From: Clostridiales bacterium
Lineage (GTDB): Bacteria; Bacillota; Clostridia; Oscillospirales; Ruminococcaceae
Reading direction: 5' to 3'
Length of the DNA stretch: 7,769 nucleotides
Assembly (NCBI GenBank): GCA_012800685.1
Contig: JAAZIT010000065.1
Coordinates: 1 to 7,769 of the forward strand
Shown here: one piece after another, positions 1 through 6,892 of the stretch
Layout: every line of letters begins with the position of its first letter
How positions within the stretch are numbered: position 1 is the stretch's first letter
Notes under the pieces: generated by a model
The model's database searches: none
What the model was told of the DNA's origin: nothing
What the model saw: the letters and a program-made list of their open reading frames with translations, nothing else
Position numbers and translations under genes: made by a program

Positions 1-615
1 TCTTTTAAATTTACCCAGTCCAAAACGCATTTGCATAATTTGTCTTTCCCTTAAATCAAGCTTATCAACCTCTTCTAAAAGTATGCTTTTTTCCACTTCA
101 CTTTCTATACCACGATTTACTGTATCAGAGTCAGTTCCTAAAATGTCAGAGAGCAAAAGCTCATTACCCTCTGAATCGTAATTAAGTGGCTCATCAATAG
201 AAATTTCATTTCGAATTTGTGATGTTTTTCGAAGATGCATAAGTATTTCATTTTCTATGCACCTTGACGCATAGGTTGCAAGCTTGATGTTTTTATCAGT
301 ACGAAATGTTTTAACAGCTTTTATAAGACCAATTGTACCAATTGAAATTAAATCTTCAATGCCAATTCCTGTATTTTCAAATTTTTTTGCAATATAAACC
401 ACAAGTCTTAAATTATGTATAATTAAGAGGTCCCTGCCTTTATCATCGCCAGTTTCAAGAAGATCAAAAGCTTTTCTCTCATCTTCACGGTTAAGTGGCG
501 GTGGTAAAGAATCAGCACCATTAATATAGTCTATTTCAGAAAGGCTTTGTTTATATAAAAGTCTCCTTATTCTAAGTTTCATTTTCTGTAGTAAGTTAAG
601 TTTTGTCTGCCACAT
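1..615 (-). CDS. sigE: RNA polymerase sporulation sigma factor sigma-E, C-terminus cut by window edge
   Basis: This is the early mother-cell sigma factor of sporulation, made as an inactive precursor that SpoIIGA cleaves. I translated the 205 codons present. Residues 1-30 form a basic, amphipathic pro-sequence, followed by the LPPPL motif at 37-41. Region 2 contains [16 protein letters not shown] (68-83), [15 protein letters not shown] (87-101) and the -10-recognition stretch [14 protein letters not shown] (111-124). Then come DEPLN (141-145) and GNELLLSD (150-157), and the start of region 4 ([13 protein letters not shown], 189-201). These match Bacillus subtilis SigE closely as I recall it. 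About 34 C-terminal residues, including the region 4.2 helix-turn-helix, lie beyond the left edge. The start at 615 gives a pro-sequence of the same length as in B. subtilis and sits 10 nt after AGGA (626-629). The gene follows spoIIGA by 24 nt, so the two form one spoIIG operon. Confidence 0.97.
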   Translation of the reverse strand, partial: MWQTKLNLLQKMKLRIRRLLYKQSLSEIDYINGADSLPPPLNREDERKAFDLLETGDDKGRDLLIIHNLRLVVYIAKKFENTGIGIEDLISIGTIGLIKAVKTFRTDKNIKLATYASRCIENEILMHLRKTSQIRNEISIDEPLNYDSEGNELLLSDILGTDSDTVNRGIESEVEKSILLEEVDKLDLRERQIMQMRFGLGKFKR

Positions 616-639
616 TATCCATCTTTCCTTTCTCAATTT

Positions 640-1470
640 CTAAACTAATATTTTGGGGTTAAATATTACTCGTGGATATTCATTTTCACTTGATAATATT
701 CCTATACATACCTCGGCGGTTTTTTTATCTTTTAAACCACTAATTTCAATCTCCTGAGGTTTTGTTACATAAATAATACCCTGTCCCTTAATTGTTGTAT
801 ATGGCAAAATATGCAGCTTGTTTTTTACTACTGCCATTTCATCACCAATTTTAAGATAATCTGATATTTCCTTGTTGTAAAACACCACAACAGGTTTTCC
901 ATAATACATATCAACTAGCTTGTTTCCAGTGTCGGCAATTGCTTTGCTCTCAAAGCTTCTTCCATTAATTATTGCTTTAATCTTGTAGCTATCTTCTTTA
1001 GAAAAGCTTCTGTTTTTTATAAGCTCAAATATTGATATTACAAGATAAGTTGCAATTGAAATAACTATAAGCCAACCAATGCTAATATTAAAATATACTG
1101 AATAATTTTTTACGTACACAAGCTTCCCTTTTGACAAGTTCCAAATAACTATAAGAATTCCAATAAAAATAAAATTAAATAATAAATAGATTAATATAAG
1201 CTTAAATACTTTTTTAAATTTAAAGGTTTTAAAGCAAATTGCTATCTCAAAATATGTAATAACAAGCTTTGCTATAGTTATGGCTAGTGAAATTAACAGG
1301 CTTTCTTTATTAAATAAAATTAAAATTGACGAGAGGCTTCCAAAAAAACCAGCTATAATTAAACGATGGTTTTTAACTGAAGAATATGTAGCCTTAGCTG
1401 TCAACGAAAGCAATGTTAAGGAAATTATTAAGTTTGTAATAATTAAAACATCAAGATAAATGACCCTCAT
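640..1470 (-). CDS. spoIIGA: SpoIIGA, sporulation sigma-E factor processing peptidase
   Basis: SpoIIGA is a membrane-embedded aspartic protease that sits in the forespore septum and removes the pro-sequence from pro-sigma-E once signalled by SpoIIR. The 276-residue product has an N-terminal half of about five hydrophobic segments (roughly 4-27, 35-53, 57-80, 88-110 and 130-150). A soluble C-terminal domain follows, with the pepsin-like catalytic motif ADTGN at 179-183; Asp180 is the predicted nucleophile-activating residue. Downstream PYTTIKGQG (223-231) and the terminal RVIFNP (267-272) also fit the family. B. subtilis SpoIIGA has about 309 residues, so this is a slightly short but intact member. 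The start at 1470 follows an AAAGGGTG ribosome binding site at 1476-1483. sigE follows immediately, the classic order. The likely promoter is at 1496-1528. Confidence 0.95.
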   Translation of the reverse strand: MRVIYLDVLIITNLIISLTLLSLTAKATYSSVKNHRLIIAGFFGSLSSILILFNKESLLISLAITIAKLVITYFEIAICFKTFKFKKVFKLILIYLLFNFIFIGILIVIWNLSKGKLVYVKNYSVYFNISIGWLIVISIATYLVISIFELIKNRSFSKEDSYKIKAIINGRSFESKAIADTGNKLVDMYYGKPVVVFYNKEISDYLKIGDEMAVVKNKLHILPYTTIKGQGIIYVTKPQEIEISGLKDKKTAEVCIGILSSENEYPRVIFNPKILV

Positions 1471-1474
1471 ATTT

Positions 1475-1484
1475 TCACCCTTTT
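1475..1484 (-). promoter_or_regulatory. Ribosome binding site of spoIIGA
   Basis: On the minus strand, AAAAGGGTGA precedes the ATG at 1470 by about 4-6 nt. It fixes the start codon of spoIIGA. It also leaves only about 20 nt of untranslated leader if the TATAAT box at 1496-1501 is the -10 element. Confidence 0.75.
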
Positions 1485-1495
1485 CTTATGTCTTA

Positions 1496-1528
1496 ATTAT
1501 AAAGCTTGTTTCAAAATAAACTTGTCGA
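1496..1528 (-). promoter_or_regulatory. spoIIG promoter, sigma-A type with long spacer
   Basis: A perfect TATAAT -10 box occupies 1501-1496 on the minus strand. A TCGACA hexamer (one mismatch to TTGACA) occupies 1528-1523, with a 21-bp spacer. That is too long for a normal sigma-A promoter. It does resemble the B. subtilis spoIIG promoter, known for consensus-like hexamers about 22 bp apart that need phosphorylated Spo0A for activity. No -35 match exists at 17 bp. The predicted transcript start near 1489 lies just upstream of the spoIIGA ribosome binding site. Confidence 0.6.
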
Positions 1529-1557
1529 TTTTGTTGTCCTATAAAATTTTTGTGCAA
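1521..1557 (-). promoter_or_regulatory. Cluster of candidate Spo0A boxes
   Basis: Read on the plus strand against the 0A consensus TTTGTCGAA, three same-orientation near-matches occur: CTTGTCGAT at 1521-1529 (7 of 9), GTTGTCCTA at 1533-1541 (6 of 9) and TTTGTGCAA at 1549-1557 (7 of 9). The first overlaps the -35-like hexamer of the spoIIG promoter, where Spo0A contacts the polymerase in B. subtilis. The outer two are weak, and similar matches occur by chance in AT-rich DNA. The call rests mainly on position. Confidence 0.45.
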
Positions 1558-1739
1558 TTAGTTAAAAAGCTAAAAGTTTGGACTTGCATATACAGGCTTA
1601 TTTTATATTTTTAAAAAAATATAATTTAGCTTTGAACATGCTTAGAAAAAAATTGGAAAATATAATAATAAATGTAAACTTAACGCAAAGCTTAGGCTAT
1701 TAATAAGGTAAATAAAATACTAATTATATAAAAGGGAAC

Positions 1740-1770
1740 AAAAAAAGGACGACAGTAAAATGTCGTCCTT
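1740..1770 (-). terminator. Intrinsic terminator of the prfA-aminopeptidase operon
   Basis: On the minus strand a perfect 10-bp stem (AAGGACGACA pairing with TGTCGTCCTT, 1770-1761 and 1754-1745) closes a 6-nt loop. It runs into seven consecutive T residues (1746-1740), two of which are part of the stem. The stem begins 11 nt after the aminopeptidase stop codon. There is no T-run on the plus-strand side, so it works in one direction only, separating this operon from spoIIG. Confidence 0.92.
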
Positions 1771-1781
1771 AGGTTTTAGCT

Positions 1782-3191
1782 TTATTCTTTAAAAAATGCT
1801 ACAAATGCTTTATATGCCATGTAAATGTCAAGCTTTGAAGTTATCTCATATGGTGCATGCATTGATAATACTGGTACACCAACGTCAATTACATCAATAT
1901 TTAAATTAGCAATATATTGAGCAACGGTTCCGCCGCCACCCATATCAACCTTACCAAGCTCGCCAGTCTGCCATATAACCTCGTTATCGTCTAGCAAATT
2001 TCTAATCTTTCCAACAAATTCGGCTGAAGCATCTGATGTGCCTGCTTTTCCTCTTGCACCTGTAAACTTAGTTACAACAACACCATAGTTTATTCTTGAA
2101 CAGTTTCGTGGCTCTAAAACCTCGGGAAAGGTTGGGTCGAATGCTGCATTAACGTCTGCTGATAGGCATTCAGAGTTAGAAATTACAGTTGTTCCCTCTG
2201 CTCCCTGAGATTTCGCTAAGTCAAAAATAAAGTATTTTAAATAAGAACTATTTAAACCTGTGTTTCCATCACTACCAGTTTCTTCCTTATCAGTAAGAAC
2301 AGTTATACAAGTTTTATTTGGATTATCACATTTCATAGCAGCCTTAAGCGCTGTGTAAGCACATACTCTATCGTCCTGTCCATATCCACCAACTAAGCTT
2401 CTGTCAAAACCAATGTCCCTTGCTTTAAATGCTGGTACAGCTTCAAGCTCAGCGGAAATAAAATCATCTTCAATAATATCATATTTTTCATTAAGATATT
2501 TCATAATATTTAGCTTAACAAGCTCAGAACCCTTGTCATCTCTAAATGGTCTCGAACCAACTAAAATATTAAGTTCTTCTCCCTTAATGCCTTCAGAAAG
2601 AGTTCTCTTCATTTGGTCATTAGCTAAATGTGGGAGAAGGTCAGTTATACAAAAAACCGGATCGTTATCATCTTCACCAATATTAACAATAACCTTGTCT
2701 CTATTTCCTTTAATAACAACACCATGGAGTGCTAGTGGAATAGTTGTCCACTGATATTTTTTTATACCACCATAATAATGTGTCTTAAATAAAGCAAGCT
2801 CATTATCCTCATACAGAGGATTTTGCTTCAAGTCAATTCTAGGGGAGTCAATGTGAGCAGCATTTATTTTAACACCATTTTCAATATTTTCGGTACCCAT
2901 AGTACATAAAATAATTGCCTTACCTCTGTTAATGTAGAAAAACTTGTCTCCCGCTTTATATTTCTTTGCTCTTGAGTATTTTTCAAAGCCGTTTTCTTTT
3001 GCAATTCTAACTGATTCACTAACTGCTTCTCTCTCAGTTTTCGCAGCATCTAAGAAAAGCTTATATTCCTCACAAAATTTATCTGCGTCTGAAATATTAT
3101 CATCACTTAATCTTAAAGCTGCATTTTTTGGTGCAGAAAAAAGCTTCTCTTTTAGCTTTTCAACTTCTGTTTTCTTTACTTCATTTGACAT
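1782..3191 (-). CDS. apeA: M18 family aminopeptidase (type 1)
   Basis: This is a cytoplasmic dinuclear-metal aminopeptidase that trims N-terminal residues from peptides, probably in peptide recycling. Metal-site motifs of the M18 family appear in order: AAHIDSPR (111-118, with His113 and Asp115), YGQDDR (270-275, the bridging Asp at 273 or 274), DKEETGS (301-307, with the catalytic and metal-binding Glu303/Glu304), SADVN (344-348, Asp346) and LSMHAPYE (442-449, His445). The length of 469 residues suits the type 1 (ApeA) branch better than the shorter type 2 (ApeB). There is no signal peptide. The start at 3191 follows AGAAAGGAA with about 9 nt spacing. It is the last gene of the operon, 63 nt after the transglycosylase gene and just before the terminator. 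The substrate preference cannot be read from the sequence, and the symbol is by family only. Confidence 0.92.
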   Translation of the reverse strand: MSNEVKKTEVEKLKEKLFSAPKNAALRLSDDNISDADKFCEEYKLFLDAAKTEREAVSESVRIAKENGFEKYSRAKKYKAGDKFFYINRGKAIILCTMGTENIENGVKINAAHIDSPRIDLKQNPLYEDNELALFKTHYYGGIKKYQWTTIPLALHGVVIKGNRDKVIVNIGEDDNDPVFCITDLLPHLANDQMKRTLSEGIKGEELNILVGSRPFRDDKGSELVKLNIMKYLNEKYDIIEDDFISAELEAVPAFKARDIGFDRSLVGGYGQDDRVCAYTALKAAMKCDNPNKTCITVLTDKEETGSDGNTGLNSSYLKYFIFDLAKSQGAEGTTVISNSECLSADVNAAFDPTFPEVLEPRNCSRINYGVVVTKFTGARGKAGTSDASAEFVGKIRNLLDDNEVIWQTGELGKVDMGGGGTVAQYIANLNIDVIDVGVPVLSMHAPYEITSKLDIYMAYKAFVAFFKE

Positions 3192-3254
3192 AACATCTGT
3201 TCCTTTCTTAAATGCTCTATTAAAGCATTGTGGTACATAAATATTAAATTATGT

Positions 3255-3839
3255 TTATGTTTCATACAGGTTATTGTATGCATTGTATGCCTTCATTATT
3301 TTGCGTACGTAATGTCTTGTTTTATTTGCTGGTATGTCGTCAATAACAACATTCTTAGCATCTAGTGTTCCGTCCTCTAGCCATTCATCCACTTGTCCCA
3401 TACCAGAATGATATGCAGCAGCGGCTAGCTCAAAGGAATTATATTTTTCATAATAATAGCCTAGCATAAAACTTCCATATTCTATATTATACTCTGCCTC
3501 ATACATTTGGTCATATGTAATATCTCTCTCATCAGAAATCTTGTATTTAACCCAATCATATGCGTCCTCAATTATTTGCATAAGTCCTCTTGCGCCAGCC
3601 TCAGATTCAGCTTTTTCATTAAAAGCGCTTTCGGTTCTAATTACTGCATAAACAAAATTTGGGTCAACATTGTATTCAGTGCTAAAAGAAGCCACATATT
3701 CGCCATATTCCATGGGATATACTTCTTTTTTGGAGATTTCAGGGGCTAGCTTCGAAATTAATAAAACAAGAGTTACTAAAATTAGTAGTTTTAAAAACCA
3801 ATGTACTTTAGCTTTTTTTTGAACTCTCTTTCGGGTCAT
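3255..3839 (-). CDS. Membrane-anchored lytic transglycosylase (SLT domain, GH23-like)
   Basis: The product is predicted to cleave the glycan strands of peptidoglycan from outside the membrane, leaving 1,6-anhydro-muramic ends. Residues 1-12 are strongly basic and 14-33 form one hydrophobic segment, either a signal anchor or an uncleaved signal peptide. The rest (about 42-194) is an SLT domain. It has the catalytic glutamate Glu70 in VIRTESAFN (66-74), GARGLMQI (82-89), the AAAYHSGMGQVDEWL segment (140-154, the place of the usual AYNAGxG) and IPANKTRHYVRKI (169-181). At 194 residues it is a minimal enzyme with no LysM or other wall-binding domain. The start at 3839 lies inside coaE (32-bp overlap), with AAAGGAG 7 nt upstream, so translation is probably coupled. 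A coaE-transglycosylase pairing is known in other Clostridia, as I recall. Confidence 0.93.
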   Translation of the reverse strand: MTRKRVQKKAKVHWFLKLLILVTLVLLISKLAPEISKKEVYPMEYGEYVASFSTEYNVDPNFVYAVIRTESAFNEKAESEAGARGLMQIIEDAYDWVKYKISDERDITYDQMYEAEYNIEYGSFMLGYYYEKYNSFELAAAAYHSGMGQVDEWLEDGTLDAKNVVIDDIPANKTRHYVRKIMKAYNAYNNLYET

Positions 3840-4443
3840 TTGCGTTCTCCTTTATTTGATTAATAATACTATCAGTATCACTAATCAAATTCTCTATATC
3901 TGTATTGTTTTTTATAATATAATCTGATTTGCTAATAAAAAATTGTTCTGAAAGTTGTGAACTAAACCGACTTTTGACCAACTCAACAGGAATTCCGTCA
4001 CGTTCTAATATTCTTTTAATGCGAATATCAAAGTCAGCTACGACACTAACTATACAATCACACTTATCATCAATATCTGCCTCAAAAAGTGTTGGAGCAT
4101 CAAGAAGAATTAGATTTTCGCCGTCTCTTACAATCGCTTTAATTTCCTTGTCTATTTCTTTAGAAATGAATGGGAAAATAGTATTATTTAAAATCTTAAG
4201 CTTTTCCTTGTCGTTAAAAACTATATTCCCGAGTGACTTCCTGTCGAGATTGAAATTGTCATCAAAACAGGTTGGAAAATGAACACTTAATGCCTTACAG
4301 CATTCTGTCCCAGCTTGTGTTACACTTCTTGAAACTAAGTCAGCATTTATAACAGCAAACCCATTGTTTTTAAACATATTGCTAACTGTAGTTTTTCCTG
4401 CTCCACTTTGACCAGTCAAGCCAACTAAATAAAAATTATCCAT
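3808..4443 (-). CDS. coaE: Dephospho-CoA kinase
   Basis: CoaE catalyses the last step of coenzyme A synthesis, ATP-dependent phosphorylation of the 3'-hydroxyl of dephospho-CoA in the cytoplasm. The 211-residue protein begins with a P-loop, GLTGQSGAGKT (8-18), followed by INADLVSR (32-39) in the substrate-binding position. Mid-protein it has LLDAPTLFEAD (113-123), corresponding to the conserved D-x-P-LLFE motif, and RILERDG (144-150) in the lid region. Length is normal to slightly long. The extra part is a polar C-terminal tail (NDPKESSKKS, 202-211) whose coding sequence doubles as the start of the transglycosylase gene. The start at 4443 lies 5 nt after the sua5 stop. Its AAAGG ribosome binding site is inside the last sua5 codons, pointing to translational coupling. 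Confidence 0.96.
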   Translation of the reverse strand: MDNFYLVGLTGQSGAGKTTVSNMFKNNGFAVINADLVSRSVTQAGTECCKALSVHFPTCFDDNFNLDRKSLGNIVFNDKEKLKILNNTIFPFISKEIDKEIKAIVRDGENLILLDAPTLFEADIDDKCDCIVSVVADFDIRIKRILERDGIPVELVKSRFSSQLSEQFFISKSDYIIKNNTDIENLISDTDSIINQIKENANDPKESSKKS

Positions 4444-4448
4444 AATAC

Positions 4449-5471
4449 TTATACCTTTATCACTTGAAAACCTGCTGCCCTAAGCAACCGATTATAAACC
4501 GCCAGTCCCACGCCATTTCTATTAGGACATCTAGCGTATACTTTTTTTACTTTCAATTCATCTAGCTTTCTTAGTACAGAAAAGAGCTGAATTGCCTGCT
4601 CTGTCGAGTCTTTACCGTATGTTACATATTGATTGTCCGATTTTAAAATATCGTCATCAAATATCATACAATAATCATTTTCATCTGCATTATTACAAAT
4701 AAATCTATTAAATCCAGTTAAATCACCATCTAAAATTATAACATCGGCATTAGGCGAATAATGTCTATATTTCATACCTGGTGACTTGACAACTGCATTT
4801 TCAGCTAGCATATGAATAACTCCATCATCAACTGTAACATTAGGTGTCACCTCAGTTAAATCCTCTGGTGAAATAAATCCAGGTCTTAAAACATGAATTC
4901 CATTTTCCAAAAATGAAATAACCGTCGACTCAACTCCAACAACAGAATGTTCACCATCAATTATTAAAGGAATTTTGCCTTTTAAATCATCATAAACATG
5001 AACTGCTTCTGTAGGACTAGGACTTCCTGATAAATTAGCCGATGGTGCAGCCACAGGAACTCCAGCAGCTTTAATTATCGCTCTAGCTGTAATATCTGAT
5101 GGAATACGAATACCAACCGTATCAAGTCCCCCACTTGTCTGTGAAGGAATAACATCTTTTTTAGGAAGAATCATTGTAAGTGGTCCAGGCCAAAATTTTT
5201 CTGCACATTTTTGAGCCAGCACTGGAAAATCACTAACAAGTCCATATATATCATTAAGTTCAGTTATATGAACAATTAAAGGATTATCAGATGGTCTCCC
5301 TTTTGCTAAAAATATCTTATCTGATGAATTGCTATTTAAAGCATTGCCAGCCAATCCATAAACAGTTTCGGTTGGAATTCCTACCAATTCACCATTTTTA
5401 ATTAATTCACCTGCAAGCTTAATGCTTTGGGCATCAGCTTTTAAAATTTTTGTATAATATTGTTTTGACAT
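4449..5471 (-). CDS. sua5: L-threonylcarbamoyladenylate synthase, two-domain Sua5/YwlC type
   Basis: This enzyme makes threonylcarbamoyl-AMP from threonine, bicarbonate and ATP. That is the first step of N6-threonylcarbamoyladenosine (t6A) formation at position 37 of tRNAs reading ANN codons. The N-terminal YrdC domain (about 10-200) contains IPTETVYGLAG (32-42), LAKGRPSDNPL (55-65), EKFWPGPLT (91-99), VGIRIPS (119-125) and APSANLSGSPSPT (142-154). The linker motif SPGMKYRHYSP (230-240) leads to a C-terminal Sua5 domain (about 241-340). At 340 residues this is the long form, as in B. subtilis YwlC, not the short TsaC of E. coli. The start at 5471 is only 3 nt past the prfA stop. Its AGAGGGTG ribosome binding site lies inside the last prfA codons. 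The partner enzymes TsaB, TsaD and TsaE are not in this window. Confidence 0.96.
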   Translation of the reverse strand: MSKQYYTKILKADAQSIKLAGELIKNGELVGIPTETVYGLAGNALNSNSSDKIFLAKGRPSDNPLIVHITELNDIYGLVSDFPVLAQKCAEKFWPGPLTMILPKKDVIPSQTSGGLDTVGIRIPSDITARAIIKAAGVPVAAPSANLSGSPSPTEAVHVYDDLKGKIPLIIDGEHSVVGVESTVISFLENGIHVLRPGFISPEDLTEVTPNVTVDDGVIHMLAENAVVKSPGMKYRHYSPNADVIILDGDLTGFNRFICNNADENDYCMIFDDDILKSDNQYVTYGKDSTEQAIQLFSVLRKLDELKVKKVYARCPNRNGVGLAVYNRLLRAAGFQVIKV

Positions 5472-5474
5472 TTA

Positions 5475-6551
5475 TTATGCACCCTCTTGAGCAGATAGCT
5501 TTGCAGCTTGATCAGCAGTAGCAAGTGCGTCAATAACTTCATCTAGGTTTCCGTTAAGAACACCCTCTAATCTGTATATTGTCAAACCAATTCTATGATC
5601 GCTAATTCTTCCCTCAGGATAATTATATGTTCTAATTCTTTCTGAACGGTCGCCAGTTCCAACCTGAGAACGTCTTTCGGAGGCAATTTCGCTATCATGA
5701 GCTTGCTGTTTCATGTCAAATAATCTTGAACGCAAAACCTTCATAGCCTTGTCTTTATTTTTATGCTGTGAACGCTCATCTTGACACTCAACAACCATTC
5801 CAGTTGGTAAATGAGTAATTCTAATAGCAGATGATGTTTTATTTACATGCTGTCCGCCAGCACCTGATGACCGGAATACGTCTATTTTTAAATCCTTATC
5901 ATTAAGTTCAAGTTCAACCTCATCTGCCTCTGGAAGAACAGCAACGGTTACTGTTGATGTATGAACTCTTCCCTGTGATTCGGTTTCTGGAACACGCTGA
6001 ACACGATGAACTCCACTTTCGTACTTAAGTCTCGAATAAGCTCCATCACCCTCAATACTAAATGAAATTTCTTTAACTCCACCAAGCTCTGTCTCATTTA
6101 AGTTCATTACTTCAATGTTCCAACCCTTTGTTTGGGCATACATGCTGTACATTCTATATAGCGAATTTGCAAACAATGCTGCTTCTTCACCACCTGCACC
6201 ACCACGAATTTCAATGATTACGTTTCTATCATCATTAGGGTCCTTAGGTAAGAGCAGAATTTTTAGTTCTTCCCCAAGCACTTCAATTTTTTCTTTCGAT
6301 TCATCATATTGCATTTGAACCATCTCTTTAAAGTCTTTATCAAGTCCCCCTGCTTCCAAAAGCTCAATAGATTCGTCGAATTGGTTTTTCATTTCAAGAT
6401 ACTCTTTAAACTTCTCAACGATTGGGGAAAGGGTTTTATATTCTTTCATTAGGTTTCTATAATTTTCTTGATTGTTAGTAATGTCGGGCTCCATTAGCTT
6501 TTCATTAATTTCATTGAATCTATCTTCAATATTTTTTAGTTTATCAAACAT
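5475..6551 (-). CDS. prfA: Peptide chain release factor 1
   Basis: RF1 recognises UAA and UAG stop codons and triggers release of the nascent chain on the ribosome. The 358-residue protein has the helical N-terminal domain (1-105) and the [14 protein letters not shown] motif (115-128). The codon-recognition tripeptide is PET (188-190) in [10 protein letters not shown], the slot where E. coli has PAT; this identifies RF1 and excludes RF2, which has SPF. The catalytic GGQ loop is [13 protein letters not shown] (228-240, GGQ at 232-234), and the C-terminal part contains [16 protein letters not shown] (305-320). Length is standard. The start at 6551 follows AAAGGAAAG with about 9 nt spacing. The gene heads the tightly coupled prfA-sua5-coaE-transglycosylase run. 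The PrmC methylase that modifies the GGQ glutamine is often encoded next to prfA but is absent here. Confidence 0.98.
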   Translation of the reverse strand: MFDKLKNIEDRFNEINEKLMEPDITNNQENYRNLMKEYKTLSPIVEKFKEYLEMKNQFDESIELLEAGGLDKDFKEMVQMQYDESKEKIEVLGEELKILLLPKDPNDDRNVIIEIRGGAGGEEAALFANSLYRMYSMYAQTKGWNIEVMNLNETELGGVKEISFSIEGDGAYSRLKYESGVHRVQRVPETESQGRVHTSTVTVAVLPEADEVELELNDKDLKIDVFRSSGAGGQHVNKTSSAIRITHLPTGMVVECQDERSQHKNKDKAMKVLRSRLFDMKQQAHDSEIASERRSQVGTGDRSERIRTYNYPEGRISDHRIGLTIYRLEGVLNGNLDEVIDALATADQAAKLSAQEGA

Positions 6552-6604
6552 TAAAATCTTTCCTTTATAATTTATTATAATTCATTAAATACATAAAAAA
6601 ACAG

Positions 6605-6796
6605 CTATGGCTTATCGCTTTCTCTAAGAATAGTTTTTATATTTTTTTCGGCTTTACCACGTGGAATCATAAATTCTCTTTTGCATCCAACACACCTGAG
6701 TTTAAAGTCCATTCCAGAACGAACAACTAACATTTTTGTTTCACCACATGGGTGTTTTTTTTTCATAACAAGAATATCGTTTGGTCTCACGTCCAT
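6605..6796 (-). CDS. DUF951 (YyzM-like) small protein of unknown function
   Basis: This 63-residue, basic protein has the features I associate with DUF951: an N-terminal MDVRPNDILVMKK, then HPCG (15-18), a hydrophobic stretch, and RCVGCKREFMIPRGK (34-48). Cys17, Cys35 and Cys38, with His15 nearby, could bind a metal such as zinc, but that is inference. The family is widespread in Firmicutes and has no assigned function that I know of. The start at 6796 has a good AGAGGA ribosome binding site with about 8 nt spacing. It lies 53 nt ahead of prfA in the same direction with no convincing terminator between them. It is probably the first gene of the operon, transcribed from the promoter at 6893-6921. 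The window gives no further hint of its role. Confidence 0.9.
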   Translation of the reverse strand: MDVRPNDILVMKKKHPCGETKMLVVRSGMDFKLRCVGCKREFMIPRGKAEKNIKTILRESDKP

Positions 6797-6829
6797 AAAA
6801 GCAATCCTCTCAAAATATTTTATTTAATT

Positions 6830-6881
6830 AATAATGGAATAACCTAGCCACCAATGTCACAAGTATATTTAATCCATTATT
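6830..6881 (-). promoter_or_regulatory. Inverted repeat in the DUF951 leader, possible RNA hairpin
   Basis: AATAATGGA (6830-6838) and TCCATTATT (6873-6881) are perfect 9-bp inverted copies around a 34-nt loop. Both lie within the predicted 5' leader downstream of the promoter. In RNA this would form a long-looped stem beginning about 5 nt after the predicted start. The loop contains the only GC-richer segment of the leader (GGTGGCTAGG on the minus strand). No T-run follows, so it is not a terminator, and I do not recognise a riboswitch class. Confidence 0.35.
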
Positions 6882-6892
6882 TCAGCAATAAC

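Larger units (their letters stand above)
1471..1781. other. Intergenic region between spoIIGA and the aminopeptidase gene
   Basis: This 311-base stretch has no convincing gene. At the spoIIGA end it holds the ribosome binding site, the promoter and the 0A-like boxes (about 1475-1557). At the other end it holds the operon terminator (1740-1770). The middle, 1560-1737, is very AT-rich. Apart from an AT-only palindrome at 1603-1624, I see nothing in it that I would call functional. Confidence 0.7.

Noticed and set aside
596..622. Eight-codon frame (ATG at 622) overlapping the sigE start out of frame
   Set aside because: Only 3 nt separate its ATG from AGGA, too close for efficient initiation, while the sigE ATG at 615 is well placed. 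It could be a leader peptide, but nothing supports that.
1578..1606. Plus-strand promoter-like TTGGAC-17-TTTTAT in the spoIIGA/aminopeptidase gap
   Set aside because: The -10 matches only 4 of 6 positions, the region is extremely AT-rich, and no plus-strand gene or terminator with a T-run follows.
1603..1624. Perfect 10-bp AT-only palindrome (TTATATTTTT / AAAAATATAA, 2-bp centre)
   Set aside because: It is built from A and T only in a stretch that is nearly all A and T, so chance is a sufficient explanation. It has no GC clamp for a terminator.
2864..3049. Second minus-strand frame inside the aminopeptidase gene
   Set aside because: It overlaps the well-supported M18 frame completely and shows no domain of its own.
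2413..3240. Plus-strand open frames opposite the aminopeptidase gene (and others at 3507-3749, 3929-4282 and 6115-6318)
   Set aside because: They lie antisense to strongly supported genes, have low-complexity Ser/Leu/Ile-rich translations with no recognisable motif, and lack convincing ribosome binding sites. They are shadows of the minus-strand codon bias.
6567..6602. Possible separate promoter for prfA (TATAAT at 6574-6579 on the minus strand)
   Set aside because: The -35 position 17 bp upstream reads GTTTTT, and the box lies almost on the ribosome binding site. TATAAT is frequent in such AT-rich gaps, so read-through from the DUF951 promoter is simpler.
6594..6620. T-run after the DUF951 stop codon as an intrinsic terminator
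   Set aside because: The seven Ts on the minus strand are not preceded by a stem of more than about 3 bp, so termination is unlikely and prfA is probably cotranscribed.
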